From Nosema muscidifuracis (Eukaryota > Microsporidia > Nosematidae), in the NCBI GenBank assembly GCA_028335825.1, contig JAIOKI010000006.1:62001-126000 (forward strand): a stretch of DNA of 64,000 nt, in the 5' to 3' direction. The notes beneath the pieces were generated by a model that saw only the letters and a list, made by a program, of their open reading frames with translations, made no database searches and was not told the origin of the DNA. The position numbers and the translations under genes are program-made. This document shows, piece after piece, positions 12,350 to 21,496 of this stretch. Numbering within the stretch: the stretch's first letter is position 1; every line of letters begins with the position of its first letter.

Positions 12350-13621
12350 ATGCAGGACATAGAATATTTACTCAAATACACTCTAGACAGTGCCCTACTC
12401 AGACTAGAAAATGTCAAAGACATAAGCGATCCAACATCTATAATAGCTTTCAGAAAGAAGTTTGGTGATACAAAAACCCTCAAATTGTTTACTAGAGATG
12501 GGTCTATTTTTCCCATATTTAATGTTCCTTTATCTAAAGGAATTAAACATACAGTACAATATTGTGAAGTTGCTGTTGGTGATTCTTTGTTTGTTACTAA
12601 AGAGTATGCTAAGACTCTTAATATACCTGACAAGTATGCTAGCTTCATTATTAATGAGAAATCTGATCAATTTAATCTTCTTCTTGATGATAAAAATTTT
12701 GATACTAAAGATTTCAGTTATGTGGTTAAAGACTCAGGAAGAATTCTTCCTTTAGCACAGATTACTTTTGAATATGATGAAGAATTAGAAAGAAAATCTA
12801 AAGGAGTATTTGTTTGTGAGAGATGTAGAATGAATCAATCAGTTTCTTTCTGTCCATCCGAAAGAGCTAATTTCTGTGAGAAGTGTGATGAAGAAGTTCA
12901 TATAGATGAATTTCATAAGAGACATGAAAGATTTTATTTTAATCAGTGTGGTAAGAAGAAGTTTATATATTGTTCTATACATCCTGATACTATGGTAGAA
13001 TATTTCTGTAAGACTTGTATCATTCCTATATGTACTAAATGTAAAATTAATGGAAATCATTCAGAATTACCTAATAGTTCTCATGGTTTAGTAGGATATT
13101 TAGAAGTATGCGATATGTTACAAGAAGAAGTTAAAAAGTCGAATGAAGAAATTAATCCAATTATGGAGCATTTAGTAAGAAATCTTGAAGATTTCAAAGA
13201 TACTTGTCAAAATTTTAAAATGAATATTTCTGATATACGTCAGAAAATAGAAAATGAATATAAATCGATAATTAACGAACTTAAAATATATGAGAATAAT
13301 CAGTATCAAATAATTAATGCTAATTATATAAATAGTATATGTAAGCTTGATAACTTAGAGAGAATGAAAGAATATGCTTTATCTTTAGAACCATCTCTAT
13401 TAGTAAGAAATTTCAGAAGTGTAGTTCAACAAAGAAATGATCTTGATATTAATTGTGAGATTGATTATGTTCCTAAGCATGTAGAACTTAAAGGAAAATT
13501 AAGTTTAGGAGATCCAATTCAACTTACACCTAGAAAAGGACAATCACCAAGAATGGAAAAGACAACTAAGATGTATGTAGAGACACGTGGAAGGATTTGT
13601 AATAAAAATGAGAGAAATTAA
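12350..13621 (+). CDS. B-box zinc-finger protein
   Basis: A 423-aa protein starting at CCCTTAAATG. Residues 1-140 form a conserved-looking N-terminal domain I cannot name. Around residues 152-195 a first zinc-binding module carries CERCRMN, FCPSE and FCEKCDEEVHIDEFHKRH. A second at about 205-245 is a classical B-box-like set (YCSIHPDTMVEYFCKTC, CTKCKING, HSELPNSSHGLV). Residues 250-340 look like a coiled coil, as in the box-plus-coil part of TRIM proteins. No RING finger is present, so ubiquitin-ligase activity is not supported. The C-terminal 60 residues are basic and Pro/Gln-containing. Similar B-box proteins occur in microsporidia with unknown roles. Codon use is even and the gene looks well maintained. 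Confidence 0.85.
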   Translation: MQDIEYLLKYTLDSALLRLENVKDISDPTSIIAFRKKFGDTKTLKLFTRDGSIFPIFNVPLSKGIKHTVQYCEVAVGDSLFVTKEYAKTLNIPDKYASFIINEKSDQFNLLLDDKNFDTKDFSYVVKDSGRILPLAQITFEYDEELERKSKGVFVCERCRMNQSVSFCPSERANFCEKCDEEVHIDEFHKRHERFYFNQCGKKKFIYCSIHPDTMVEYFCKTCIIPICTKCKINGNHSELPNSSHGLVGYLEVCDMLQEEVKKSNEEINPIMEHLVRNLEDFKDTCQNFKMNISDIRQKIENEYKSIINELKIYENNQYQIINANYINSICKLDNLERMKEYALSLEPSLLVRNFRSVVQQRNDLDINCEIDYVPKHVELKGKLSLGDPIQLTPRKGQSPRMEKTTKMYVETRGRICNKNERN

Positions 13622-14113
13622 ACTTATTCATATATTATTTAATTTAAAAGTATATTCATATATATTTTAGTATATGAATATATATCTTGTCTATATCTAT
13701 TTATTTAATATATAAGTATATTATTTAATATCTTATTATATATCTATTTATTTAATATATAAGTAGATTATTTAATTTAATAGTATATTCTCATATATCT
13801 TAGTATATTATTTAATTTAAAAGTATATATCTATTTATTAATATAAAATTTTATTATTTAATTTAAAAGTATATATCTAACTATTTTATATATATCTATT
13901 TATTTAATATAAGTAACTTCTCTTTAGCATACAAAATATAAAATACCCTTCTTTTAGTACAAGAATATAAATTAATAACATATAAAAAAACCCCTACAAT
14001 ATAAAGATATGTAAAAATAACTCTTCTTTAAAATACAGAGACCTAGCGTAACCCCCTATTTTAATATAAAATAAAAAAATACCCTCTAAAATAAAAATTA
14101 TAAATTAAAATAT
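13622..14113. repeat. AT-rich spacer of degenerate short repeats
   Basis: Bases 13630-13910 are built from repeated variants of TATATCTATTTATTTAATATA and TTATTTAATTTAAAAGTATA. They separate two convergent genes. Nothing coding is seen. Confidence 0.7.
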
Positions 14114-15247
14114 TTAATTTTCACTTCTCATTCCTTTAATATTCTTCTCAGCCTTCTCCAATGATGATTTAATATTATCCTTCTGATCTAATACTTTAGA
14201 TATATCTTGACTAGTACCAAACCATTTAGTTAATCTTTCTTTAAATGATGGATCTTTTAATTCATGATCATAAGGTTTTTCATAGACATTAGAAAAGATT
14301 AATGCAAATATTGATGCTCTTTCATTAGAATGTATCTCATCTTTCTTATTCTTATCACTTTCTGGTATAACAGTTTTATAATCAAATTTATGATTTATAG
14401 TAAGGAATGTATAAAGATTGAATAATCTTGAATATAAGAAGGTCTCGAAAGGAGTAGCTTTTACTGTAGCCATATTTAAAAAGAAATCATTAATCTTTGT
14501 CTTATATTCATCTGCATCATATCCAAGAGTATCCATAAATTTCTTAATATCTTTATATAAAGATTCACTTACTTCTCCATTAATAAATTTATAATCATCT
14601 TTGTTAGCAACAAGATTCTTTAAAATATTAAGGAAAGGTTTAGAAGCTTTCATCCATACAGATGGTTTATTATTAATAGTAAAGAATCCTTTGATTTCTT
14701 CACTAGTGATATCAGGATTAGTTACGAAATATTTAGATTTAAATTTTTGATCATAAATTTTGTCCTTATTCATAGAAACTTTAGCTAGAGTACGGAATTC
14801 TTCTACTTCAGATTTAGTCTTTTTACCTTCAAGTCTACATTTAACATTAAATTCTACTCTCCATAAATCTTCTACTGTTTTTTTCTCATCAATAAGAGTA
14901 AATAATTTTTCTGGTCCTCTTGGAGCATGTAAAGGATAATTACCAGTTATAATTAATGCTTCTTTATTCTGAGCCAATTCTAAAAAATCTTCAAATTTTT
15001 TACTAGAAGGATAATCATTTTTTTTATATCCTTTATATCTTCCTTCAAATAAAGCAGAATCTCCACCTTTAGTTCTCCATGCCATGAATGTTCTAGCATA
15101 TAATTCAGAATTAAGATCTACAAAACTACCAAATATAATTATTCCTACTAACCAAGATATAGCAGCTACTAATAATCCTATAAGAGTGAACTTAATAAAA
15201 AAGAATGATTTAGATGGTTGTTGTTTCTTTTCGGTTTCAGTTGTCAT
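14114..15247 (-). CDS. Single-pass type II membrane protein, function unknown
   Basis: A 377-aa protein with a short basic cytoplasmic N-terminus (MTTETEKKQQPSKS), one transmembrane helix at about residues 16-46 (FTLIGLLVAAISWLVGIIIF), and a large soluble Lys/Glu-rich domain that would face the lumen or outside. The soluble part is compact and helical, without internal repeats. The C-terminal 40 residues look like a coiled coil. The codon pattern is uniform, suggesting a maintained and perhaps well-expressed gene. The start is preceded by GGGG (GGGGTAAACAAATG) instead of CCC; a GGG-like variant of the start motif is known in microsporidia. I recognise no family. Confidence 0.8.
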   Translation of the reverse strand: MTTETEKKQQPSKSFFFIKFTLIGLLVAAISWLVGIIIFGSFVDLNSELYARTFMAWRTKGGDSALFEGRYKGYKKNDYPSSKKFEDFLELAQNKEALIITGNYPLHAPRGPEKLFTLIDEKKTVEDLWRVEFNVKCRLEGKKTKSEVEEFRTLAKVSMNKDKIYDQKFKSKYFVTNPDITSEEIKGFFTINNKPSVWMKASKPFLNILKNLVANKDDYKFINGEVSESLYKDIKKFMDTLGYDADEYKTKINDFFLNMATVKATPFETFLYSRLFNLYTFLTINHKFDYKTVIPESDKNKKDEIHSNERASIFALIFSNVYEKPYDHELKDPSFKERLTKWFGTSQDISKVLDQKDNIKSSLEKAEKNIKGMRSEN

Positions 15248-15794
15248 TTGTTTACCCCTAAAAATTTAAAAAATTTATAAATCAAAAAAAGGAGATTTTT
15301 TAATTTTTATTATTTTATTTTTTTATTATGTTATTTTTATTATAAATGAGAGATTTCTCTTATTTTATTTTTTTTTATTATTTAATGGAACATCTCTAAT
15401 ATGTTGTTAAATTTTTTTTATTTAATGGAATATTTTTAATATGTTGTTAAATTTTTTTTATTTAATGGAATATTTCTAATATGTTGTTTAATATTGTATT
15501 AATATATGTAAAATATTTCTAATATGTTGTTTAATAATGATATTAATATATGTCAAATATTTGAATGATATTAATTATGAAAAAATTATAAACATTTATT
15601 TCAAATAAAAATAAAATGTTATTTCTAACAATGATAAAATTATTTATGTATTATTTTTTTATAATAATATTTTTACATAATAATATTTTTTAATAGTAAT
15701 ATAATTATTTATGTATTATTTTTTAATAGTATTATTTTTTAATAATGATATAATTATTTGATAATATTTTTTTAATAATAATAGTTTGTTTGTT
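15248..15794. repeat. Spacer with a 40-bp tandem repeat
   Basis: TTTAATGGAA recurs at 15381, 15421 and 15461, giving three copies of a 40-bp unit ending in AATATGTTGTTAAATTTTTT. The rest is T- and A-rich with partial ATAATATTTTT repeats. It contains no gene. Confidence 0.8.
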
Positions 15795-16004
15795 TTATAA
15801 CAAATTAAAATACATCACATTACTTCCATTTACAATCATATCTCCTACTTCTTCTTGATCCTTTGCTTGACTCAAGTATACATTTACATATACATCTATT
15901 CCTTTGAGTATACCAGATATAACTCTTTTATCATAAGTGTATATTTCTACTATCTCTCCTACATGCATCTTCAAATAATCATATGGTGATTTATCAATAT
16001 CCAT
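15795..16004 (-). CDS. LSM6: LSm6-like Sm-fold RNA-binding protein
   Basis: A 69-aa protein forming one complete Sm fold. It opens with SPYDYLKMHVG, like the SPxDFLKxxxG opening of LSm6. Sm motif 1 is VISGILKGIDVYVNVYL. Sm motif 2 is VNGSNVMYF, corresponding to IRGNNVLYI. LSm6 sits in the LSm2-8 ring that binds the U6 snRNA 3' end and in the LSm1-7 decapping ring. SmF is the nearest alternative, but the SP..YLK start and GD..VNGSNV end favour LSm6. The length is close to the family minimum. The start follows AATCCCCTTTATG, a strong CCCC context. Confidence 0.75.
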   Translation of the reverse strand: MDIDKSPYDYLKMHVGEIVEIYTYDKRVISGILKGIDVYVNVYLSQAKDQEEVGDMIVNGSNVMYFNLL

Positions 16005-16311
16005 AAAGGGGATTAAAATTATAATTTATATGATTACTATAACAATATTATTCTTATATTATATTATAACAATATAAATTTTATAATTATAATTATATCA
16101 ATATTATCATTTATATGATTATTATATTTTTTATTATTCTTATAATTATATTATATTTTTTATTATTACTATAACAATATTAATTTTATACACATTGAAG
16201 GTTATATATTTTTTTATAACAATAATTTTTTATAACAATATAATTTATAATTATATTTTATTTCTCTATACATTACTACAACAATAATAATCTTATATAT
16301 TTATCTCCCTT
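16005..16311. other. Divergent promoter region between two genes
   Basis: A 307-base AT-only-like spacer between the divergently transcribed LSm6-like and ubiquitin-like-tail genes. It contains repeated ATTATAACAATATA-type blocks and a CCC motif at each end, facing each gene. Nothing else is seen. Confidence 0.6.
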
Positions 16312-16803
16312 ATGTCATACTCTGTTTTATTCTCAGATGATGAAGATATTAAGAATTCTATTATAGATAATATATTCTCAGAAGAAAATGTAATATCTTC
16401 TAAAAATTATCTATCTATTAAGAATAATTATAAAAGATCTCTCTTCCATCTTAAAAATGGAATATTCTATGACTTCTTCAAATACAGAAAACAGTTAAAA
16501 TATTTTAATAAATTTAAAATATTGTCTGTTATTGATTCTAATAATAAATCTATAATAGATTCTATTAATGATACTGATCATGTTAAAGTACTATTTTATT
16601 CTAATATAATAACTAAAAGTAAGATACTAGAAGTAGAAGGATGTACAGTAAAAGATTTAAAAAGACTTATTTATGATAAAATAGGGCTTAGTGTTAGTAA
16701 ACAAGAGATATACAGGAATGAAGATCTTCTTAATAATTCTGTATATTTAAATAATGGGACAGTATTAGTTAAACAGAAGAGAAGAACTAATAGAAGAAAT
16801 TGA
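16312..16803 (+). CDS. Protein with a ubiquitin-like C-terminal domain (SF3A1-like)
   Basis: A 163-aa protein starting at CTCCCTTATG. Residues 1-80 are acidic then basic and unrecognised. Residues about 88-163 look like a ubiquitin-like fold: VKVLFYSN, then VKDLKRLIYDKIGLSVSKQE, then a short NEDLLNNSVYLNNG turn and a basic end (KQKRRTNRRN). The combination of a helix ending G(L/M)...KQ, a late NG turn and a basic RGG-like tail resembles the C-terminal domain of splicing factor SF3A1. SF3A1 normally carries two SURP modules, which I do not see, so this is either a severely reduced homolog or another ubiquitin-like protein. Few introns would need such a factor here. Confidence 0.5.
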   Translation: MSYSVLFSDDEDIKNSIIDNIFSEENVISSKNYLSIKNNYKRSLFHLKNGIFYDFFKYRKQLKYFNKFKILSVIDSNNKSIIDSINDTDHVKVLFYSNIITKSKILEVEGCTVKDLKRLIYDKIGLSVSKQEIYRNEDLLNNSVYLNNGTVLVKQKRRTNRRN

Positions 16804-17108
16804 TAAATATATTAAATAGTTAAATTATAATATATTAAAGAGTTAAAATACAACTACAATAATTATATTATTATATCAAATTATGATACATTAATAAAAT
16901 ACAACTACAATAAATATAATTATTATATCAAATTATGATACATTAATAAAATATACCTATCTTACAACTATAATAATTACATTTATAAAATACAACTATA
17001 ATAATTACATTAATAAAATATACCTATCTTACAACTATAATAATTAAATACAATAATTTAGTAAGGTATTTTTTAAGATAAATATTTTTTATTTACAAAT
17101 AACCCCTT
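16804..17108. repeat. Tandem-repeat spacer
   Basis: Bases 16845-17048 hold about four variants of AAAATACAACTACAATAATTA mixed with ATATCAAATTATGATACATT units. The spacer ends in ACCCCTT just before the next ATG. Confidence 0.7.
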
Positions 17109-17339
17109 ATGGAAGATAACAACAAGAAAGAAGAACCCTTCATTGGAATAAAGACTTCTTCTAAAGTATACAACCGTAGAATATTTGATTCTCCTTCTAG
17201 TAAAGCAAGGATTCTTACTCCAGTAAAAAATGCTTTATATAAATCTCATGGTAATGCTTTTAAATTTATTAAAGCTGTACAAGATATTGGAGATAAGAAA
17301 AATAAAGAAAATGTTAATATGGATGATTGGGAATTGTAA
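17109..17339 (+). CDS. Small basic/acidic protein with KEN-box-like end
   Basis: A 76-aa protein whose ATG follows ACCCCTT, so it is likely real despite its size. It has a basic middle (SKARILTPVKNALYKSHG), including a TPVK sequence that fits a cyclin-dependent kinase site, and an acidic end with KNKENV then MDDWEL. KEN can act as a degradation signal for the anaphase-promoting complex. In a Lys/Asn-rich proteome it also arises by chance, so this is only a hint. No family is recognised. It is probably disordered. Confidence 0.6.
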   Translation: MEDNNKKEEPFIGIKTSSKVYNRRIFDSPSSKARILTPVKNALYKSHGNAFKFIKAVQDIGDKKNKENVNMDDWEL

Positions 17340-17799
17340 AATAAATTTTCATTATAAGAATAATAAAATGATTAATTCAAAGGAAATTTAAGTTATTTTA
17401 TCGAAGTCTTTCTATTATTAAGTTATTTTTTTTCTAAGTCTTTTCATTATTAAGTTATTTTATGAAAGTCTTTCTCATTATTAAGTTATTTTATCAAGTC
17501 TTTCCATTATTAGGTTATTTTATCAAAGCTTTTCATTATTAAGTAATTTTTAAAGGTTAATTTTAATGCATAAACTCAAATTATTTTTATTAATGTAAAT
17601 TTATTAGATAAAATTTTATTAAAGTCTTTCCATTAGAAAACAAGTACTTTAATTATAAAGTTTTGTTATTATAAAGTATAATCTTATTTAATTATAAAGT
17701 ATAAAACCTCAATTTAATTATAAAGTATAAAATCTTATTTAATATAAAGTATAATCTTAATTTAAATATAATATATAAAACCTTAATTTAACTATTATT
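17340..17799. repeat. Tandem-repeat spacer between convergent genes
   Basis: Bases 17395-17560 are about five units of roughly 30 bp like TTATTTTATCAAAGTCTTTCCATTATTAAG. Bases 17645-17790 are repeats of AATTATAAAGTATAAAA. No gene is seen. Confidence 0.8.
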
Positions 17800-18159
17800 T
17801 TAATACCATTTAATAACATTAGTATTAACAACATATCCACCTGCAAATATCTTATCCACTATTTCATATACTTCTTTAAAATTATAAATAAAATGAAGTT
17901 CAGAAAGACCAGGAAATTCTTTAGTTAATGATTCTAATAGTATATTTATTAAAGATAAAATGTACATTTCATTCTCATTATCAATAACAAAACAGATATA
18001 AATTGTATTAAACTTTCTAAATATAATATCTTTACAAATATTTGAATCTCTTTCTGATAAGACTATAGATTTAATTTCTTTGTTACTGTATGTATCTTGA
18101 TAAGTTTTAACTAGTCTTGTTTCTGAATGTTCATTGAAGATTAAAATTTTTTTTATCAT
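17800..18159 (-). CDS. Clathrin adaptor complex small (sigma) subunit
   Basis: The start is placed at an internal ATG (18159), giving 119 aa. The frame is open upstream to 18222, but only from this Met does the family N-terminus appear: MIKKILIFNEHSETRLVKTY matches the sigma-subunit opening MI..(I/L)LIFN..G..RL.K.Y. Further matches are SERDSNICKDIIFRKFNTIY, the acidic turn VIDNENEM, and LHFIYNFKEVYEIVDKIFAGG near the C-terminus. The longin-like core is complete, but the usual last helix of about 20-40 residues is missing. The opening favours AP-3 sigma over AP-1/AP-2, but this is not certain. It should act in vesicle budding at the Golgi or endosomes. No CCC is visible at the start. Confidence 0.8.
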   Translation of the reverse strand: MIKKILIFNEHSETRLVKTYQDTYSNKEIKSIVLSERDSNICKDIIFRKFNTIYICFVIDNENEMYILSLINILLESLTKEFPGLSELHFIYNFKEVYEIVDKIFAGGYVVNTNVIKWY

Positions 18160-18222
18160 TTGTTTGTTGACAGAATAAATAAAATTAAATATTATTTTGA
18201 TATTTGTCATAATATTTATCAT

Positions 18223-18478
18223 AATATTTGTTTTATATATATTATTTATACTATTATATATAATATTATATATATTATTTAAATATAGATATTTTATATA
18301 ATAATATCATTATATTATATAATTTACATATACCACTTATATAAATATCTTATATATATCAATTATTTATACTACTTATATAGATATCTTATAAATCTTA
18401 TATTATTTATACCACTTATATATCTCATACCACTTTTATATCTTAAAAGTACTTCTTAATAAATTCACCCTCAATAAA
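18223..18478. repeat. AT-rich divergent spacer with short repeats
   Basis: Repeats of TTATATAGATATCTTATA and TATTTATACCACTTATAT type fill the region between the AP sigma gene and the hydrolase gene. A CCC lies 12 bases before the hydrolase ATG. Confidence 0.6.
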
Positions 18479-19258
18479 ATGTTTATAGAAGGTTTCTTAT
18501 ATTTATACGATAAAATAAATAATCTTATAGCTTATACCAATATGAAATATTCCCCTATAAATATTATACTTATAGGAGGTCTTGATCATAACATTCTATC
18601 TCTTCCTTATACAAAACATCTTCTAGAATATTCTAATGATAATAATATTCGTCTTATCATTCCACAATTTAGATCTCATCCTAATTATAGTATAAATCCT
18701 ATAAATAATGATATAGAAGATATTAAAGTTTTATTAGATACAATAGAAGGTGATATAATACTTATAGGAAATTCTACAGGTTGTCAGGATATTTTATTAT
18801 ATTGTAATAAGTATATTAATAAAAATATTAAGTTATGTATCTTACAAGGACCAGTTTCTGATACAGAATATGAAGAATCAATATCTGATAAAAAAATTAA
18901 AAATGAAGATATTTTTATGTACAATAATCGTGTATTTATAAAAGAAAGATTTTCTAGTTTATTTATTAGATATGGTAAAGAAGACTTATTTTCATCTTAT
19001 CAAGATGATTCACATTATATAAATCTGAATAAGAATAATTATAATCTTATATTTGTAATATCTAATAAAGATGAGTATTGTATTAATTCTATACATCATA
19101 AACTTAATCTAGTAAAGAATTCTTTAATTTATGTATTAGAAGAAGGAGATCATTTTATTACAGATAAGAAGTCACAGGAAGAATTTATTAATTTAATAAG
19201 ATCTTCTATAAATAAAATATTTAACTTTTATAATAGTCTTATAATGATAATAGAATAG
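18479..19258 (+). CDS. DUF1749/SidJ-like alpha/beta hydrolase
   Basis: A 259-aa protein that starts after CACCCTCAATAAAATG. It matches the DUF1749 family: an early IILIGGLDHNILSLPY (oxyanion-side loop), LIIPQFRSHPNYS, and the nucleophile elbow GNSTGCQD around residues 97-104, where Ser99 is the likely nucleophile. It also has a conserved LQGPVSD and a late GDHF giving the catalytic His near residue 222. DEYC near residue 197 is the likely Asp position. The family includes the fungal siderophore esterase SidJ and uncharacterised hydrolases. The true substrate here is unknown, and siderophore use by a microsporidian is not implied. Length is slightly shorter than the fungal proteins. Confidence 0.85.
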   Translation: MFIEGFLYLYDKINNLIAYTNMKYSPINIILIGGLDHNILSLPYTKHLLEYSNDNNIRLIIPQFRSHPNYSINPINNDIEDIKVLLDTIEGDIILIGNSTGCQDILLYCNKYINKNIKLCILQGPVSDTEYEESISDKKIKNEDIFMYNNRVFIKERFSSLFIRYGKEDLFSSYQDDSHYINLNKNNYNLIFVISNKDEYCINSIHHKLNLVKNSLIYVLEEGDHFITDKKSQEEFINLIRSSINKIFNFYNSLIMIIE

Positions 19259-19549
19259 TCTTATAATATTAAAATAATGGTAAAATAGTTTTATAATATA
19301 ATCTTATAGTATAAGCTTATAATAGTAGAATAATAAGATAAGTTAAAATACTGTATAAGTCTTTATAGAATAATCTTATAATATTAGAATAGTCTTATAA
19401 AATAATCTTATAATAGTAGAATAATAAGATAAGTTAAAATACTGTATAAGTCTTTATAGAATAATCTTATAATAGTAGAATAATAAGATAAGTTAAAATA
19501 CTGTATAAGTCTATATAGAATAATCTTATAATATAATCTTATAATAAAA
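19259..19549. repeat. Minisatellite of ~60-90-bp units
   Basis: A unit beginning AATAGTAGAATAATAAGATA and running through AAATACTGTATAAGTCT to AATCTTAT occurs at 19321, 19412 and 19471 with few differences. It fills the spacer between two convergent genes. Confidence 0.85.
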
Positions 19550-21241
19550 TTATAAAGTCAATTCATTGATAAGTTCATTTATCTTATCTAATAATATATT
19601 TGTTGCTTCTTCTATTATAAAATATTCAGAAAAAATATCTTCTTCAGATATTAATCTACGTAATTCTTTAAGAAGAATTTTCTTATGATACTTATTATAT
19701 TTTATATCAATATGATGTAATATACATAAAAATGAGTAATATTTTTTAAGAATTATTTCTGTATCTGTATTATTAATCTTATCAATTAAATATCTTGATT
19801 TATCTTTAATATCTTCTGTATTAGATAATATTATAAAATATAAAATAGTATTCTTATTTATATCTGATATTTTAATAGAATGATCTATATTTCTAAATGA
19901 AAATAGAAGAAGTATTTGAGGTAATAAATGAGAACTTTCTTCTATATTTTTCTTATAAATATCATATTCAGATTTCTTACATATTTTTGTATATCTTTTT
20001 GAATCTTCTAATAATTTATCATTGTAATATTTTAATATCTCTGAATAAATTAAATATTCAAATCCATTCTTCTTAAATTTTAATATTTTATTATTTAAAA
20101 TAGACCATACAAGAATAACATCTGAATTAAAAGTAGTTGATGTTTCTTCATTTGAAATATCTTTATTTGATATATCTTCATTTGATGTTTCTTCAGTTAA
20201 TATGTCTTCATTATTAAGTTTACCTTGATTATTAAACTTATCTTCATTTACTTTATCTTCATTAATTAATCTATATTCATTTACTTTATCTTGATCATTT
20301 GATATATCTTCATTTAATTTATCTTCATTTACTTTATCTTGATTATTTAATATATCTTTATTTATTAATTCTTGATTATTTACTTTATCTTCAAATATAC
20401 TTCCACTATAATATATCTCAAAAAATAAATTAAGATATTTTTTATTATCTAATACCATCTTATAAATAAATTCATAATTATTAATCTCAATTACATCACT
20501 AAATTTAATATATTTATAAATACTATCTTTAATATAATTAATATTATTGTTAGTATTATCTATTAAATCACAAAATATTTTTATAGTATCATTATTTATA
20601 GGAAATTTATTCCAATCAGTTTCTATAAAATAATTCTGATTAAAATGATTATTTTTAATAAGCTTACTTATTAAACTAATGATAGATAAAGATTTATTAT
20701 CTTTATATAAATTAATTAATTTCTCAAATACTCCTTCAAATACAATTTCTTTATCAAAATTATGACTTAAATTTAACATATTTTGTATCATTTCTAATCT
20801 ACCAAAATCTATTTGTTTTACACAATAATGTGCATAATTTTTAACTAAAACCATTTTCTTACAAAAATTTTTGTTAGAAATTAATAATCTTAATAAGTTA
20901 TATAAACCTTCATAATCTTTCTTCCTATTAGATATAAGAATATCAAGATTGTTCTGATTTTTTATTAGAAGATCCACGAATTCTTCTGAATAAATTGAAC
21001 TGAAAACTTTATGAAGAATTTTAAGATTATATGAAATATCTTGAAGAAGTGGTATTGATTCTATAAGTGGAATTATACCATAAGTACCTGTCTCTAATAT
21101 ATTCTTATCCGCATAGTTTTCTAATTCAATTAGAGCATCCATTTTATCTTCAAGATATTCACTATGTATAAGTCTGGATATTAAAATTTCAATGTTGTCT
21201 TCTTCTTCATTTATTGATGTATCATTTCCAAAAAAAAACAT
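19550..21241 (-). CDS. USO1: Vesicle tethering factor Uso1/p115, head domain
   Basis: A 563-aa armadillo-like protein with start context ACCCTTAAAATG. It follows the p115/Uso1 head: EDKMDALIELENYADK near the N-terminus, EEFVDLLIKNQNNLDIL, and a diagnostic segment from FEGVFEKLINLYKDN to KNNHFNQNYF that corresponds to F..AFE.LL.I.......LLKNN..NQ.FF in p115. This family tethers COPII vesicles to the Golgi with Rab1. The usual long C-terminal coiled coil (several hundred residues in Uso1) is absent, so this is a head-only form. Residues about 290-375 are a low-complexity insert of short units such as NEDKLNEDISN, probably from in-frame repeat growth. The COPII gene SEC31 is in the same window. 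Confidence 0.8.
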   Translation of the reverse strand: MFFFGNDTSINEEEDNIEILISRLIHSEYLEDKMDALIELENYADKNILETGTYGIIPLIESIPLLQDISYNLKILHKVFSSIYSEEFVDLLIKNQNNLDILISNRKKDYEGLYNLLRLLISNKNFCKKMVLVKNYAHYCVKQIDFGRLEMIQNMLNLSHNFDKEIVFEGVFEKLINLYKDNKSLSIISLISKLIKNNHFNQNYFIETDWNKFPINNDTIKIFCDLIDNTNNNINYIKDSIYKYIKFSDVIEINNYEFIYKMVLDNKKYLNLFFEIYYSGSIFEDKVNNQELINKDILNNQDKVNEDKLNEDISNDQDKVNEYRLINEDKVNEDKFNNQGKLNNEDILTEETSNEDISNKDISNEETSTTFNSDVILVWSILNNKILKFKKNGFEYLIYSEILKYYNDKLLEDSKRYTKICKKSEYDIYKKNIEESSHLLPQILLLFSFRNIDHSIKISDINKNTILYFIILSNTEDIKDKSRYLIDKINNTDTEIILKKYYSFLCILHHIDIKYNKYHKKILLKELRRLISEEDIFSEYFIIEEATNILLDKINELINELTL

Positions 21242-21496
21242 TTTAAGGGTTTAAAAATTAATGATTTGGTATTGTAAATTATTAGTAATTGACCAATCAT
21301 AATTAATGTTGAATTACTTTAACTATATAAATGTAAATTAAGTTATTTTGATGGTTTAAAATTATAAGAAATCTTTTTAATTTTATGATAAATAAAATAT
21401 TTATTAGATAAGCATAATCACTACATTATTTAAAATTATAAGCTTTTCTTAGTATTAATCAATATTTCATATAAAAAATAATATCTATTTGATTAG
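21242..21496. other. Short AT-rich spacer
   Basis: A 255-base spacer between two minus-strand genes. Nothing beyond AT-rich sequence and the CCC start signal of Uso1 is seen. Confidence 0.5.

Noticed and set aside
12346-12755. Additional frames overlapping the B-box gene on both strands
   Set aside because: The B-box frame has the start signal, zinc-finger motifs and full length; the others are shadows.
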